Made by a program: the position numbers and the translations under genes
Source: Marivita sp051251565
Lineage (GTDB): Bacteria; Pseudomonadota; Alphaproteobacteria; Rhodobacterales; Rhodobacteraceae
Assembly: GCF_051251565.1 (NCBI RefSeq)
Contig: NZ_JBPOFB010000001.1
Location: forward strand, 452,772 to 516,771
Length of the DNA stretch: 64,000 nt
Reading direction: 5' to 3'
In this document: positions 17,165-24,489 of the stretch, piece after piece
Layout: each line of letters opens with the position of its first letter
How positions within the stretch are numbered: position 1 is the first letter of the stretch
Notes under the pieces: model-generated
Databases searched by the model: none
Told to the model about the DNA's origin: nothing
What the model saw: only the letters and a program-made list of their open reading frames with translations

Positions 17165-18204
17165 TGGATGAAGAACAGCGCGACCGACTGAGCCGTCCGA
17201 TGGACGAAGATCAGATCGACCGGATCACGCGTCTGCCCAAGGTCGAACTACACCTGCACCACGAAGGGGCGGCCCCGCCTGCGTTTATCCGGGGGCTGGC
17301 GCAGGAGAAATCCGTCAACCTTGAAGGCGTGTTCACGTCGAATGGCGGTTATGCCTTCCGCGATTTTGTGCATTTCCTGAGCGTTTATGAAGCCGCGACA
17401 AGCGTGCTCAAATCGCCCGAGGATTATGCGCGACTGACCAAGGCAGTGCTTGAAGAAAGCGCTGCAAATGATGTGGTTTATTCGGAAACCTTTTTGTCGC
17501 CCGATTTCTGTGGCGGCGGCGATGTGGGCGCGTGGCGCGAATACCTGCATGCGATCAAGGACGCCGCCGACGAGGCGGAGCGGGACCACGGCATCATCCT
17601 GCGCGGGATTGTCACCTGCATCCGTCATTTCGGCCCCGACAAAGCCAAAGCGACGGCGCTCTGTGCAGCGGAAACCGCAGGCGACTGGATCGTTGGGTTC
17701 GGCATCGCGGGCGATGAAATGAAGGGCAAACCCAAAGACTTTGCCTATAGCTTTGACATGGCACGCGAAGCGGGATTGCACCTGACCGCGCATGCCGGCG
17801 AATGGGGGGGCGCGGCGTCTGTGCACGACGCGATTGACGATCTGGGAGTCACGCGCATTGGCCATGGCGTGCATGCAATCACCGATTTGGCCCTTGTGGA
17901 TAAACTTGTGGAGAACGAGATTGTCCTAGAGGTTTGCCCGGGTTCCAACGTGGTGCTCAACGTCTACCCGAACCTTGCCGTGCATCCCATTGATACGCTG
18001 CGGGAACGCGGCGTCAAAGTGACTGTCTCGACCGACGATCCGCCGTTTTTCCATACCACGATGCGGCAGGAATATCTCAACCTTGCCAAGACCTTTGGCT
18101 GGGACGAAGCTGTGTTTGCCGAACTTAATGACACCGCCGCCCGCGCGGCTTTTTGCGACGACGACACGCGCGCGCGCGTCCTGAAACGACTGGAACGCAT
18201 ATGA
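17164..18204 (+). CDS. add: Adenosine deaminase
   Basis: This 346-residue zinc amidohydrolase deaminates adenosine and deoxyadenosine to (deoxy)inosine. It shows KVELHLHHEGA (zinc His pair), HAGEWGGAASVHDAI with the catalytic Glu region, RIGHGVHA and STDDPPFFHTTM with the zinc Asp. The usual HLHLEG reads HLHHEG here. The N-terminus has an unusual charged lead (MDEEQRDRLSRPMDEDQIDRI) before the fold. GTG 17161 is in frame too, but ATG 17164 directly overlaps the deoB stop. The stop overlaps upp by four bases. Confidence 0.93.
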   Translation: MDEEQRDRLSRPMDEDQIDRITRLPKVELHLHHEGAAPPAFIRGLAQEKSVNLEGVFTSNGGYAFRDFVHFLSVYEAATSVLKSPEDYARLTKAVLEESAANDVVYSETFLSPDFCGGGDVGAWREYLHAIKDAADEAERDHGIILRGIVTCIRHFGPDKAKATALCAAETAGDWIVGFGIAGDEMKGKPKDFAYSFDMAREAGLHLTAHAGEWGGAASVHDAIDDLGVTRIGHGVHAITDLALVDKLVENEIVLEVCPGSNVVLNVYPNLAVHPIDTLRERGVKVTVSTDDPPFFHTTMRQEYLNLAKTFGWDEAVFAELNDTAARAAFCDDDTRARVLKRLERI

Positions 18205-18833
18205 CCGATCACCTGACCATCGTTGACCACCCGCTTGTCCAGCACAAGCTGAGCCTGATGCGTGAGAAAGACACCTCGACCAAGTCATTCCGTCAGTTGT
18301 TGCGCGAAATCAGCCACTTGCTGGCCTATGAAGTGACGCGCAACCTGCCGCTCACCACCAAGCGGATTGAAACACCGCTGTGCGAAATGGATGCGCCGGT
18401 GATCGACGGCAAGAAACTCGCGCTTGTGTCGATCCTGCGGGCGGGCAACGGGTTGCTGGACGGTATTCTTGAACTGATCCCGGCGGCGCGGGTTGGGTTT
18501 GTCGGGCTTTACCGCGACGAAGAAACGCTCAAGCCGGTGCAGTACTACTTCAAGGTGCCAACCCAGCTTGATGAACGGGTGACGATTGTCGTCGACCCGA
18601 TGCTGGCCACCGGCAACAGCTCTGCCGCGGCGATTGACCTGGTCAAAGAGGCCGGGGCCAAGAACATCATCTTCCTGTGCCTGCTGGCAGCCCCCGAAGG
18701 CGTCGCCCGCATGAAAGAAGCGCACCCGGACGTGCCGATCGTCACCGCGTCCCTGGACGATCACCTGAACGAGCTGGGCTATATCGTGCCCGGTCTTGGC
18801 GACGCGGGTGACCGGATGTTCGGGACGAAATAG
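18201..18833 (+). CDS. upp: Uracil phosphoribosyltransferase
   Basis: This 210-residue enzyme makes UMP from uracil and PRPP, recovering the base released by DeoA. It starts MTDHLTIVDHPLVQHKLSLMR and has the PRPP loop DPMLATGNSSAAAIDL and the C-terminal uracil-binding GLGDAGDRMFGTK. It is the last gene of the five-gene operon, coupled to add by ATGA. No hairpin terminator is obvious. A DUF6471-like frame follows immediately after the stop in the same phase. Confidence 0.96.
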   Translation: MTDHLTIVDHPLVQHKLSLMREKDTSTKSFRQLLREISHLLAYEVTRNLPLTTKRIETPLCEMDAPVIDGKKLALVSILRAGNGLLDGILELIPAARVGFVGLYRDEETLKPVQYYFKVPTQLDERVTIVVDPMLATGNSSAAAIDLVKEAGAKNIIFLCLLAAPEGVARMKEAHPDVPIVTASLDDHLNELGYIVPGLGDAGDRMFGTK

Positions 18834-18860
18834 CGGGGTACTGCCCTCCCTGAAATCCCA

Positions 18861-19046
18861 CTGTTCAAGGCTGAGTTGAAACGTAAGGGGGTGACTTACG
18901 CCCAACTTGTTGAAAGGCTTGCTGATATTGGAATCAGTGAGAAAGAGGTGAACGTCGCCAACAAGCTGTCCCGTGGGAAGTTTTCGGCGGCGATTATGTT
19001 GGCATGTTTAAGCGCAGTTGGCTCAACGGTTTTACATTTGGAGTGA
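18861..19046 (+). pseudogene. DUF6471-like frame without a standard start codon
   Basis: In the phase of upp, directly after its TAG stop, the sequence reads FKAELKRKGVTYAQLVERLA, then SEKEVNVANKLSRGKFSAA, IMLACLSAVG and TGA 19044. This matches DUF6471, a small HTH-like domain with a family pattern of LKRKGVTYxxLxxxL and NKLSRGxF. No ATG, GTG or TTG precedes the conserved part: the frame from the upp stop offers only CTG 18861 before it. It may be an N-terminally truncated remnant, start at CTG, or be reached from upp. It overlaps the next gene by 43 bases. I infer the domain from pattern only. Confidence 0.5.
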
Positions 19047-19804
19047 TCGCAGGATTTCTCCTGACGCCTGCGTTAATCTTTGCCGCGATATTTTTTGGTA
19101 TATCGCCAAGTGATTTCAGCCAGTCCAACGACCAGCCCAATGGCGGCGAGCAAACAAACCCAGAGGATGATCGCTGGTGGCTGATCCGACGGGTTGTCTA
19201 CATGGATGACACCGCTGCTCAGTGGGTTATGATGTTTGCCACTATCTTCGCTGCATATCTTTTGTTGCGAACGCTGTGGACTACCCAACAGATGGCCGCA
19301 GACACTCAGCGCATTGGAGAAGCTCAATCCAGAGCGTACGTAACTTTTTCGGACGTGACTTTTTCTATAGTAGACGGCCCTTCCGCAAGAAAAATTAAAG
19401 TTAATGCGCTTTGGGATGTTTTGGGGCAAAGCCCCGCTCTCAGTGTTGCGATTGACATCAAAGCCGAAGCCTTTCCACAAAGCACTGAAGTTGATTTCAA
19501 GAAGTCTTTGGGAGAACGCAGCACGTCTCGCGACTATGGAAACGTCGAGCGGCGCAAAATCGGAACAGTTGATGTCGATCTTGATGTGTTGGAAAAAGAC
19601 TTTATCGACGGGAAGGCTTTCTGGCTTCTTTTCTACCTCGAATATAAAGACGTTTTCGGGTCCGCATTCTACTACAGCGAAAAAATAAAACTCACCCCGA
19701 CGCGCAAAGACCAACGGGCTTTTATGCAGAACAATGTCTTGAACGGGGTTCGCATCAACAGCGAAGGCATCTGGGGCAAGATTGAAGACAAGAGCAACCA
19801 GTAA
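19004..19804 (+). CDS. Two-pass membrane protein of unknown function
   Basis: The protein has 266 residues with predicted membrane helices at about 9-31 (FTFGVIAGFLLTPALIFAAIFFGI) and 73-91 (WVMMFATIFAAYLLLRTL), separated by an acidic, Asn/Gln-rich loop. A soluble C-terminal domain (about 105-266) contains RAYVTFSDVTFSIVDGPSARK and a beta-rich pattern. Hypothetical proteins of this type, with two helices then a beta domain beginning RAYV, are common in accessory DNA. Base composition is visibly more AT-rich than the flanking operon, consistent with transfer. Function is unknown. Confidence 0.7.
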   Translation: MFKRSWLNGFTFGVIAGFLLTPALIFAAIFFGISPSDFSQSNDQPNGGEQTNPEDDRWWLIRRVVYMDDTAAQWVMMFATIFAAYLLLRTLWTTQQMAADTQRIGEAQSRAYVTFSDVTFSIVDGPSARKIKVNALWDVLGQSPALSVAIDIKAEAFPQSTEVDFKKSLGERSTSRDYGNVERRKIGTVDVDLDVLEKDFIDGKAFWLLFYLEYKDVFGSAFYYSEKIKLTPTRKDQRAFMQNNVLNGVRINSEGIWGKIEDKSNQ

Positions 19805-19928
19805 CGCCTTAATCACCGCTCAGCACCCCGCCGAAGCTTGGTGCGTTTGATACATAAGGCCGCGAAATAGACCTTTACACTCAAAAGTTGGGCAGGCAGT
19901 CTCGATGGACATCTGTGGGGACAGAGAC

Positions 19929-20603
19929 ATGACAAGACGTATCTTGACCGCCGTGGCCCTTGTGGCCGCAGGTTTTCTTTTGGCACCGGCCGCGTCGGCG
20001 CAGGGGTTGCAGGTTGGGCCACCGGCCGAGCTGCCGCCAGCCAGCTTTGACGGGCGACAATATGTTGACAGCCGAGGATGTGTCTATGTGCGCGCCGGAG
20101 TGGACGGGGCGGTCAACTGGGTGCCGCGCGTGTCGCAGGATCGCAGGTTGATTTGCGGTCAAACGCCAAGCCTGTCGCGGCCGCAGACCATCACCGCTGC
20201 TGCACAGCCCGCGCCGGTGATCATCACGCCGGAGCCCGTGGTCACTGCGCCTGTTCGCACGGTGCGCGCGCAGGCCGCCGCACCGCGACAGGTGGGTGCC
20301 CAGCCACGTCAGATTGCGCAGACCCATCAGACCGTGCAGCACCGGCCGCAGGTCCGGGAGGAACGGATTGTGCCCAAGCATGTCTACGATTCGCAGGGTG
20401 ATACGCTGATCGCGGTGCCCAAGGGCTATCAACCCGCTTGGGACGATGATCGCCTGAACCCGCACCGGGCCCATATGACCCGTCAGGGCCATGCGGCCAC
20501 GCAGCAGGTCTGGAGCAATACTGTCCCGCGCAGGCTGTTGACCAAGGATCAGAAGATCAAAGAGCCAGTGATCGTTGGACGCGGCAAGGGTCTTGGCCAC
20601 TGA
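19929..20603 (+). CDS. Exported protein of unknown function, conserved in Rhodobacterales
   Basis: The protein has 224 residues with a signal peptide (MTRRILTAVALVAAGFLLAP, predicted cleavage after AASA). A short domain around VDSRGCVYVRAGVDGAVNWV to DRRLICGQ holds two Cys. A Pro/Ala/Gln-rich linker (about 85-140) follows, then the basic C-terminal segment RIVPKHVYDSQGDTLIAVPKG with YQPAWDDDRLNPHRA. The pattern suggests an envelope protein; similar proteins are sometimes labelled SPOR-domain, which I cannot confirm. ATG 19929 starts the signal peptide. Its stop abuts the convergent gene's stop. Confidence 0.75.
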   Translation: MTRRILTAVALVAAGFLLAPAASAQGLQVGPPAELPPASFDGRQYVDSRGCVYVRAGVDGAVNWVPRVSQDRRLICGQTPSLSRPQTITAAAQPAPVIITPEPVVTAPVRTVRAQAAAPRQVGAQPRQIAQTHQTVQHRPQVREERIVPKHVYDSQGDTLIAVPKGYQPAWDDDRLNPHRAHMTRQGHAATQQVWSNTVPRRLLTKDQKIKEPVIVGRGKGLGH

Positions 20604-21629
20604 TCATTCGCCGCAGATCCCCTGAAGGCGCAGCCAGTCTGCGTCGCTCAGAACGGGGCGTGGTTGCAGCCCGATCATTGGGTCGCCCTCGATCAGGGGC
20701 AGGGTGGTTTCGCCTGTGATATCCACTGCGTAGGCGTAGGGCGTGGTGCGCAGTTCGGCCATCTCGAAGCCTGCGATGATCACCTCATCAGACAGATGCA
20801 CTGGCATGCGCGTCAAAAGAAATTCGCTGTAGTGTTCCAGATCGGCATCGGCCATCTGGCCCGTGGTGAGCAGACGCAGGCTTGACCATAGCCCGGTTTC
20901 GATCAGCATTTCTTCCAGTGGATCTTGCGTGAGGGCGCGCAGGCGTTCGGTCAGGATATAGCCTGCGGTGACGTCCGGTTCTTCCGGGTCTTCGACCAGA
21001 GAGCGGTTCAGCAGGATGCGCCCACCGGGCAAATGAGCGGTTTCGGCCACACCTGCGGGCAAGACCACCAAAGCACCGCGTTGCGCCGGTCCGAGCACGC
21101 GCGATGCCAGACGGCGCAGCGGTTCGCGGGCGTCGCGTGTCATGCAGGCCTGCCCCGAAATGCGGGTGATTTGCGCCAGCAGAGCATCGCCGATCTCGTT
21201 GCGTTTGACGGCGGGCACCACCTGGACCGTGTGCCGCAAGAGCGCGTCTGGCAGCCAGAACACGATTGTCCCAACCACAGTCGCGGCAATCGCCCCGGTG
21301 ATCCAGAACCGCAGCTTGCCGGGTTTGGGACGGCTTCTGTCGATGGCCGACCGTACCTGTTCGATGGCGTCGATCATGTCGGCGCTTTTGTCGTCGAATT
21401 CGAGCGTTTCGCCGGGATCGCCATCGGGGTGGTAGATCGCCGGATGCTGGCCTTTGTTGGCACGCGCCACAGCCGCAATCGACCAATGCGCCAACACGTT
21501 GCCACGCAGATCAAGGATCGTCAGCGAGGCGTCGCCCAAGGACACGATCACGTCCTTGCGCTGGTCGCCGGGCGTTGCGCGCCAGACGCCTTCGGCCTCA
21601 AGCCGTTGAAACTCCTTCAGCGCTGTCAT
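20604..21629 (-). CDS. Membrane-anchored conserved protein, possibly a degenerate M48-type peptidase
   Basis: The protein has 341 residues. An N-terminal cytoplasmic part (1-106) contains VIVSLGDASLTILDLRGNVLAHWSI and AIYHPDGDPGETLEFDD. One membrane helix lies at about 107-127 (FWITGAIAATVVGTIVFWLP). The C-terminal part includes LPGGRILLNRSLVEDPEEPDVTAGYILTERLRA. In M48 peptidases a GxIxxxxxLxxxxxxxDxxAxVLAHExxH segment stands there; here the HExxH is absent. A non-catalytic relative is therefore possible, but this is inference. I do not know the function. Confidence 0.7.
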   Translation of the reverse strand: MTALKEFQRLEAEGVWRATPGDQRKDVIVSLGDASLTILDLRGNVLAHWSIAAVARANKGQHPAIYHPDGDPGETLEFDDKSADMIDAIEQVRSAIDRSRPKPGKLRFWITGAIAATVVGTIVFWLPDALLRHTVQVVPAVKRNEIGDALLAQITRISGQACMTRDAREPLRRLASRVLGPAQRGALVVLPAGVAETAHLPGGRILLNRSLVEDPEEPDVTAGYILTERLRALTQDPLEEMLIETGLWSSLRLLTTGQMADADLEHYSEFLLTRMPVHLSDEVIIAGFEMAELRTTPYAYAVDITGETTLPLIEGDPMIGLQPRPVLSDADWLRLQGICGE

Positions 21630-21700
21630 GCGGGCTGCTCTGCCTCATTCATTGAACGCAACGGTACACCCGCAGAAGATTTCGCGCAATGCGTGAGCTG

Positions 21701-23329
21701 CTACAGGGATTTTGCCCGCTCTCGGAGCTGGAATTTCTGGATTTTTCCAGTCGATGTTTTGGGAAGGTCTTCGAACACAACTGTTTTTGGGGTTTTAAAC
21801 CCGGCCAGCCGCGCCCGGGCAAAAGCGATCAGCTCTTCTGCGGTGGCGCTGTGATTGCCTTTGAGTTCGACAAAGGCGCAGGGCACTTCGCCCCATTTGT
21901 CGTCCGGCTTGGCCACCACGGCACACAGCAGCACGGCATCATGCGCCATCAGGCAGCCTTCAACCTCGACCGAGCTGATGTTCTCGCCGCCCGAGATGAT
22001 GATGTCCTTTGCGCGGTCGGCGATCTGCACATAGGTGTCGGGGTGCATCACCGCGATATCGCCCGAATGGAAATGCCCCCCGGCAAACGCCTCTTCAGTG
22101 GCTTTGGGGTTCTTTAGATAGCCCTTCATCACCGCATTGCCGCGAATGACGATTTGGCCTTGCGTGGTGCCGTCGCGGGGCACAGGGGTGCCTGCATCGT
22201 CCAGCACGTCGATCTTTTCCATCATCGGGAAGGCCACGCCCTGGCGGGCCTTGATGGCGGATTTGGCATCCTGGGTCATTCCGTCCCACGCCGCGCTGTT
22301 CCAGACACATTCCGTGACATGGCCGTAGGTTTCGGTCAGGCCGTAGACCTGCATCACGTCAAAGCCCAGGTCGCCGATCTTGGCCAGCGTGGCCGGGGCG
22401 GGGGGCGCGCCTGCGGTATAGACTTTGACCAGATGGTCAAACGTCCGACGCTCGGACGGGTCAGAGTTCACGAGCATGTTCAGGACGATGGGTGCGCCGC
22501 CGAAATGGGTCACGCCTTCGTCGGCAATCGCGTCATAGATTGCTTTGGCGCTGACATCGCGGCAGCAGACAACTGTGCCGCCCAGAAGCGGCATCATCCA
22601 TGTGTGGTTCCAGCCATTGCAGTGGAACAGCGGCACAATGGTCATGTATTTGGGCCGCAACGACATTTCCCAGCTCACGGCGGTGCCCATCGTCATCAGG
22701 TATGCGCCCCGGTGGTGGTAGACCACGCCTTTGGGCCGCCCCGTGGTGCCAGAGGTGTAGTTGAGCGCGAGGCTTTCCCATTCGTCGTCGGGCATGATCC
22801 ACGCGAAATCGGGATCAGCGTCTGCGAGCACGTCTTCGTATTCGGGATAATCGCTTGCGGCGTTCACGCCTTCATGCGGGTCTGCGACCTCGATCACCTT
22901 GGGGGCGGGGCCGTCCATGCGGTCGATGGCTTCGGCCAGAACAGGCAGGAATTGCGGATCGCACAGCACGACCTTTGCTTCGCCGTGGTCGAGGATATAG
23001 GCAATGGTATCAATATCAAGCCGGGTGTTGATTGTGTTGAGCACGGCACCGCAGGCGGGCACGCCAAAATGTGCTTCGGCCTGTGCGGGGATGTTGGGCA
23101 AGATCGTTGCCACCACATCACCGGGTTTTACACCCATCGCCGCCAGTGCAGAGGCCAGCCGCGTCACGCGGTCGTGATAGTCGCGGTAGGTCTTGCGGTG
23201 AGGTCCGTGGATCACAGCGAGTGTGTCGGGAAACACCTGTGCGGCGCGTTGCAGATGCGACAGCGGTGTCAGAGGCACATAATTTGCGGCCCGTTTCTCA
23301 AGCCCGGTTTCATCCCGCATCCAGCCCAT
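21701..23329 (-). CDS. AMP-binding acyl-CoA synthetase (medium/short chain)
   Basis: This 542-residue ATP-dependent ligase activates carboxylic acids to acyl-CoA. The P-loop-like YTSGTTGRPKG is at about 191-201, QVYGLTETYGHVTE in the middle, HSGDIAVMHPDTYVQIADRAKDIIISGGENIS at the hinge, and the catalytic Lys in KTSTGKIQKFQLR near the end. It resembles the fatty-acyl/propionate-type synthetases of Rhodobacterales; the substrate cannot be fixed. GGGAGG seven bases before ATG 23329 sets the start; the frame is open 36 bases further. The beta-oxidation cluster starts 1.2 kb away in window coordinates. Confidence 0.92.
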   Translation of the reverse strand: MGWMRDETGLEKRAANYVPLTPLSHLQRAAQVFPDTLAVIHGPHRKTYRDYHDRVTRLASALAAMGVKPGDVVATILPNIPAQAEAHFGVPACGAVLNTINTRLDIDTIAYILDHGEAKVVLCDPQFLPVLAEAIDRMDGPAPKVIEVADPHEGVNAASDYPEYEDVLADADPDFAWIMPDDEWESLALNYTSGTTGRPKGVVYHHRGAYLMTMGTAVSWEMSLRPKYMTIVPLFHCNGWNHTWMMPLLGGTVVCCRDVSAKAIYDAIADEGVTHFGGAPIVLNMLVNSDPSERRTFDHLVKVYTAGAPPAPATLAKIGDLGFDVMQVYGLTETYGHVTECVWNSAAWDGMTQDAKSAIKARQGVAFPMMEKIDVLDDAGTPVPRDGTTQGQIVIRGNAVMKGYLKNPKATEEAFAGGHFHSGDIAVMHPDTYVQIADRAKDIIISGGENISSVEVEGCLMAHDAVLLCAVVAKPDDKWGEVPCAFVELKGNHSATAEELIAFARARLAGFKTPKTVVFEDLPKTSTGKIQKFQLRERAKSL

Positions 23330-23433
23330 GTTGCATCCTCCCAAAGCACGTACGATCTTCGACATAGCGCAGCTTTTGCGCTTTGGAAAAGCAAATCCTT
23401 GCGTTGGGGCAGGGGTGATGGCACCTCATTGGC

Positions 23434-24084
23434 ATGATCATCTCTCCGGCGCGGGCCTTCATCTTTGTGCACATCCCCAAGACCGGGGGAACGTCGCTGG
23501 CGCTGGCGCTTGAGGACCGGGCGCACCGGGATGACATTTTGATTGGTGACACCCCCAAGGCGGTCAAGCGCAGGGGCCGGGTGAAACAGCTGCGCGCCAA
23601 GGGGCGGTTGTGGAAGCACAGCACGCTGGCGGATATTGACGGGGTTCTGTCCCCGTCGGAGCTGGAGGCGATGTTTGTCTTTACGCTGGTGCGCAATCCG
23701 TGGGACCGCATGGTCAGTTATTACCACTGGCTTGCGGTGCAAGAGTTCGACCATCCTGCGGTGACGCTGGCCAAAGCCGAAACGTTTGAGGGCTTTGTGC
23801 TGCATCCGCAGACGGATGCCAGCCTGCGGGCCTTTCCCTATGCGCGCTATGTCACGGATGCGGATGGTGTGTGCCGTGCGTCGGCCTTTGTGCGGCTTGA
23901 GTGTCTGGCGCAGGATTTGGCCCCGGTGGAGGCGCATCTGGGGTTTCGCCTGACGCTACCGCACGCCAACGCGTCTGCGCGGCCGCGCGATTACCGAACC
24001 GCCTATTCCGACCGGTCCGCGCAGGCCGTGGCCGAGATGTGCGCCCAGGATATCGCGCAGTTCGGGTATCAGTTTGATGCCTGA
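23434..24084 (+). CDS. Sulfotransferase family protein
   Basis: This 216-residue protein has the PAPS 5'-phosphosulfate loop HIPKTGGTS at residues 13-21 and the 3'-phosphate motif RNPWDRMVSYYHW at 87-99. These are the two defining motifs of the membrane/Golgi-type sulfotransferase family, which is common in Roseobacter-group genomes. The acceptor may be a cell-surface polysaccharide, but no carbohydrate genes lie beside it. It has no signal peptide or membrane helix. It is divergent from the acyl-CoA synthetase gene. Confidence 0.88.
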   Translation: MIISPARAFIFVHIPKTGGTSLALALEDRAHRDDILIGDTPKAVKRRGRVKQLRAKGRLWKHSTLADIDGVLSPSELEAMFVFTLVRNPWDRMVSYYHWLAVQEFDHPAVTLAKAETFEGFVLHPQTDASLRAFPYARYVTDADGVCRASAFVRLECLAQDLAPVEAHLGFRLTLPHANASARPRDYRTAYSDRSAQAVAEMCAQDIAQFGYQFDA

Positions 24085-24255
24085 TTTTTGAGCATAGGAC
24101 TTTGGAGTGCTTATGAAGCGGGCGCGGCGCGGGTTAATGCTGCGTTGCGGCATTGTCGTTTACACGGAGTTAAGACCTCTGGCTTAGGCTGATCACACCG
24201 CCCGACAGAGGCGGATTGCGTCACAGGGAGGACACTTGCAAAAGGAGTACTCCCC

Positions 24256-24450
24256 ATGTGTCTGACAGCCGAAGCTCTCGCTCTTTTCCTCAATATGATT
24301 CTTGTGCCTGATATCACGTCCGAGCCGGGGCGCATCGTGGTGCATGCCGAAACCCGCGATGCCCATTGGGTCGCGGTTGGGGATGAATGGTGCACGATGG
24401 CCCCCCAGATCGACCGGATGCAGCGTTTCGCAGCAGTGCAGGCCGACTGA
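24256..24450 (+). CDS. Small protein of unknown function
   Basis: The frame encodes 64 residues, MCLTAEALALFLNMILVPDI then IVVHAETRDAHWVAVGDEWC and a short helix. An AAGGAG Shine-Dalgarno sits inside the 10-base palindrome GGAGTACTCC right before ATG 24256, which supports translation. The N-terminus is hydrophobic but too short and irregular for a confident membrane helix. No family is recognised. The 170 bases upstream hold no other gene. Confidence 0.5.
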   Translation: MCLTAEALALFLNMILVPDITSEPGRIVVHAETRDAHWVAVGDEWCTMAPQIDRMQRFAAVQAD

Positions 24451-24489
24451 ACCCCGCAGGCCGGGCAAATGCCCAGCCTACGCAGAGGG

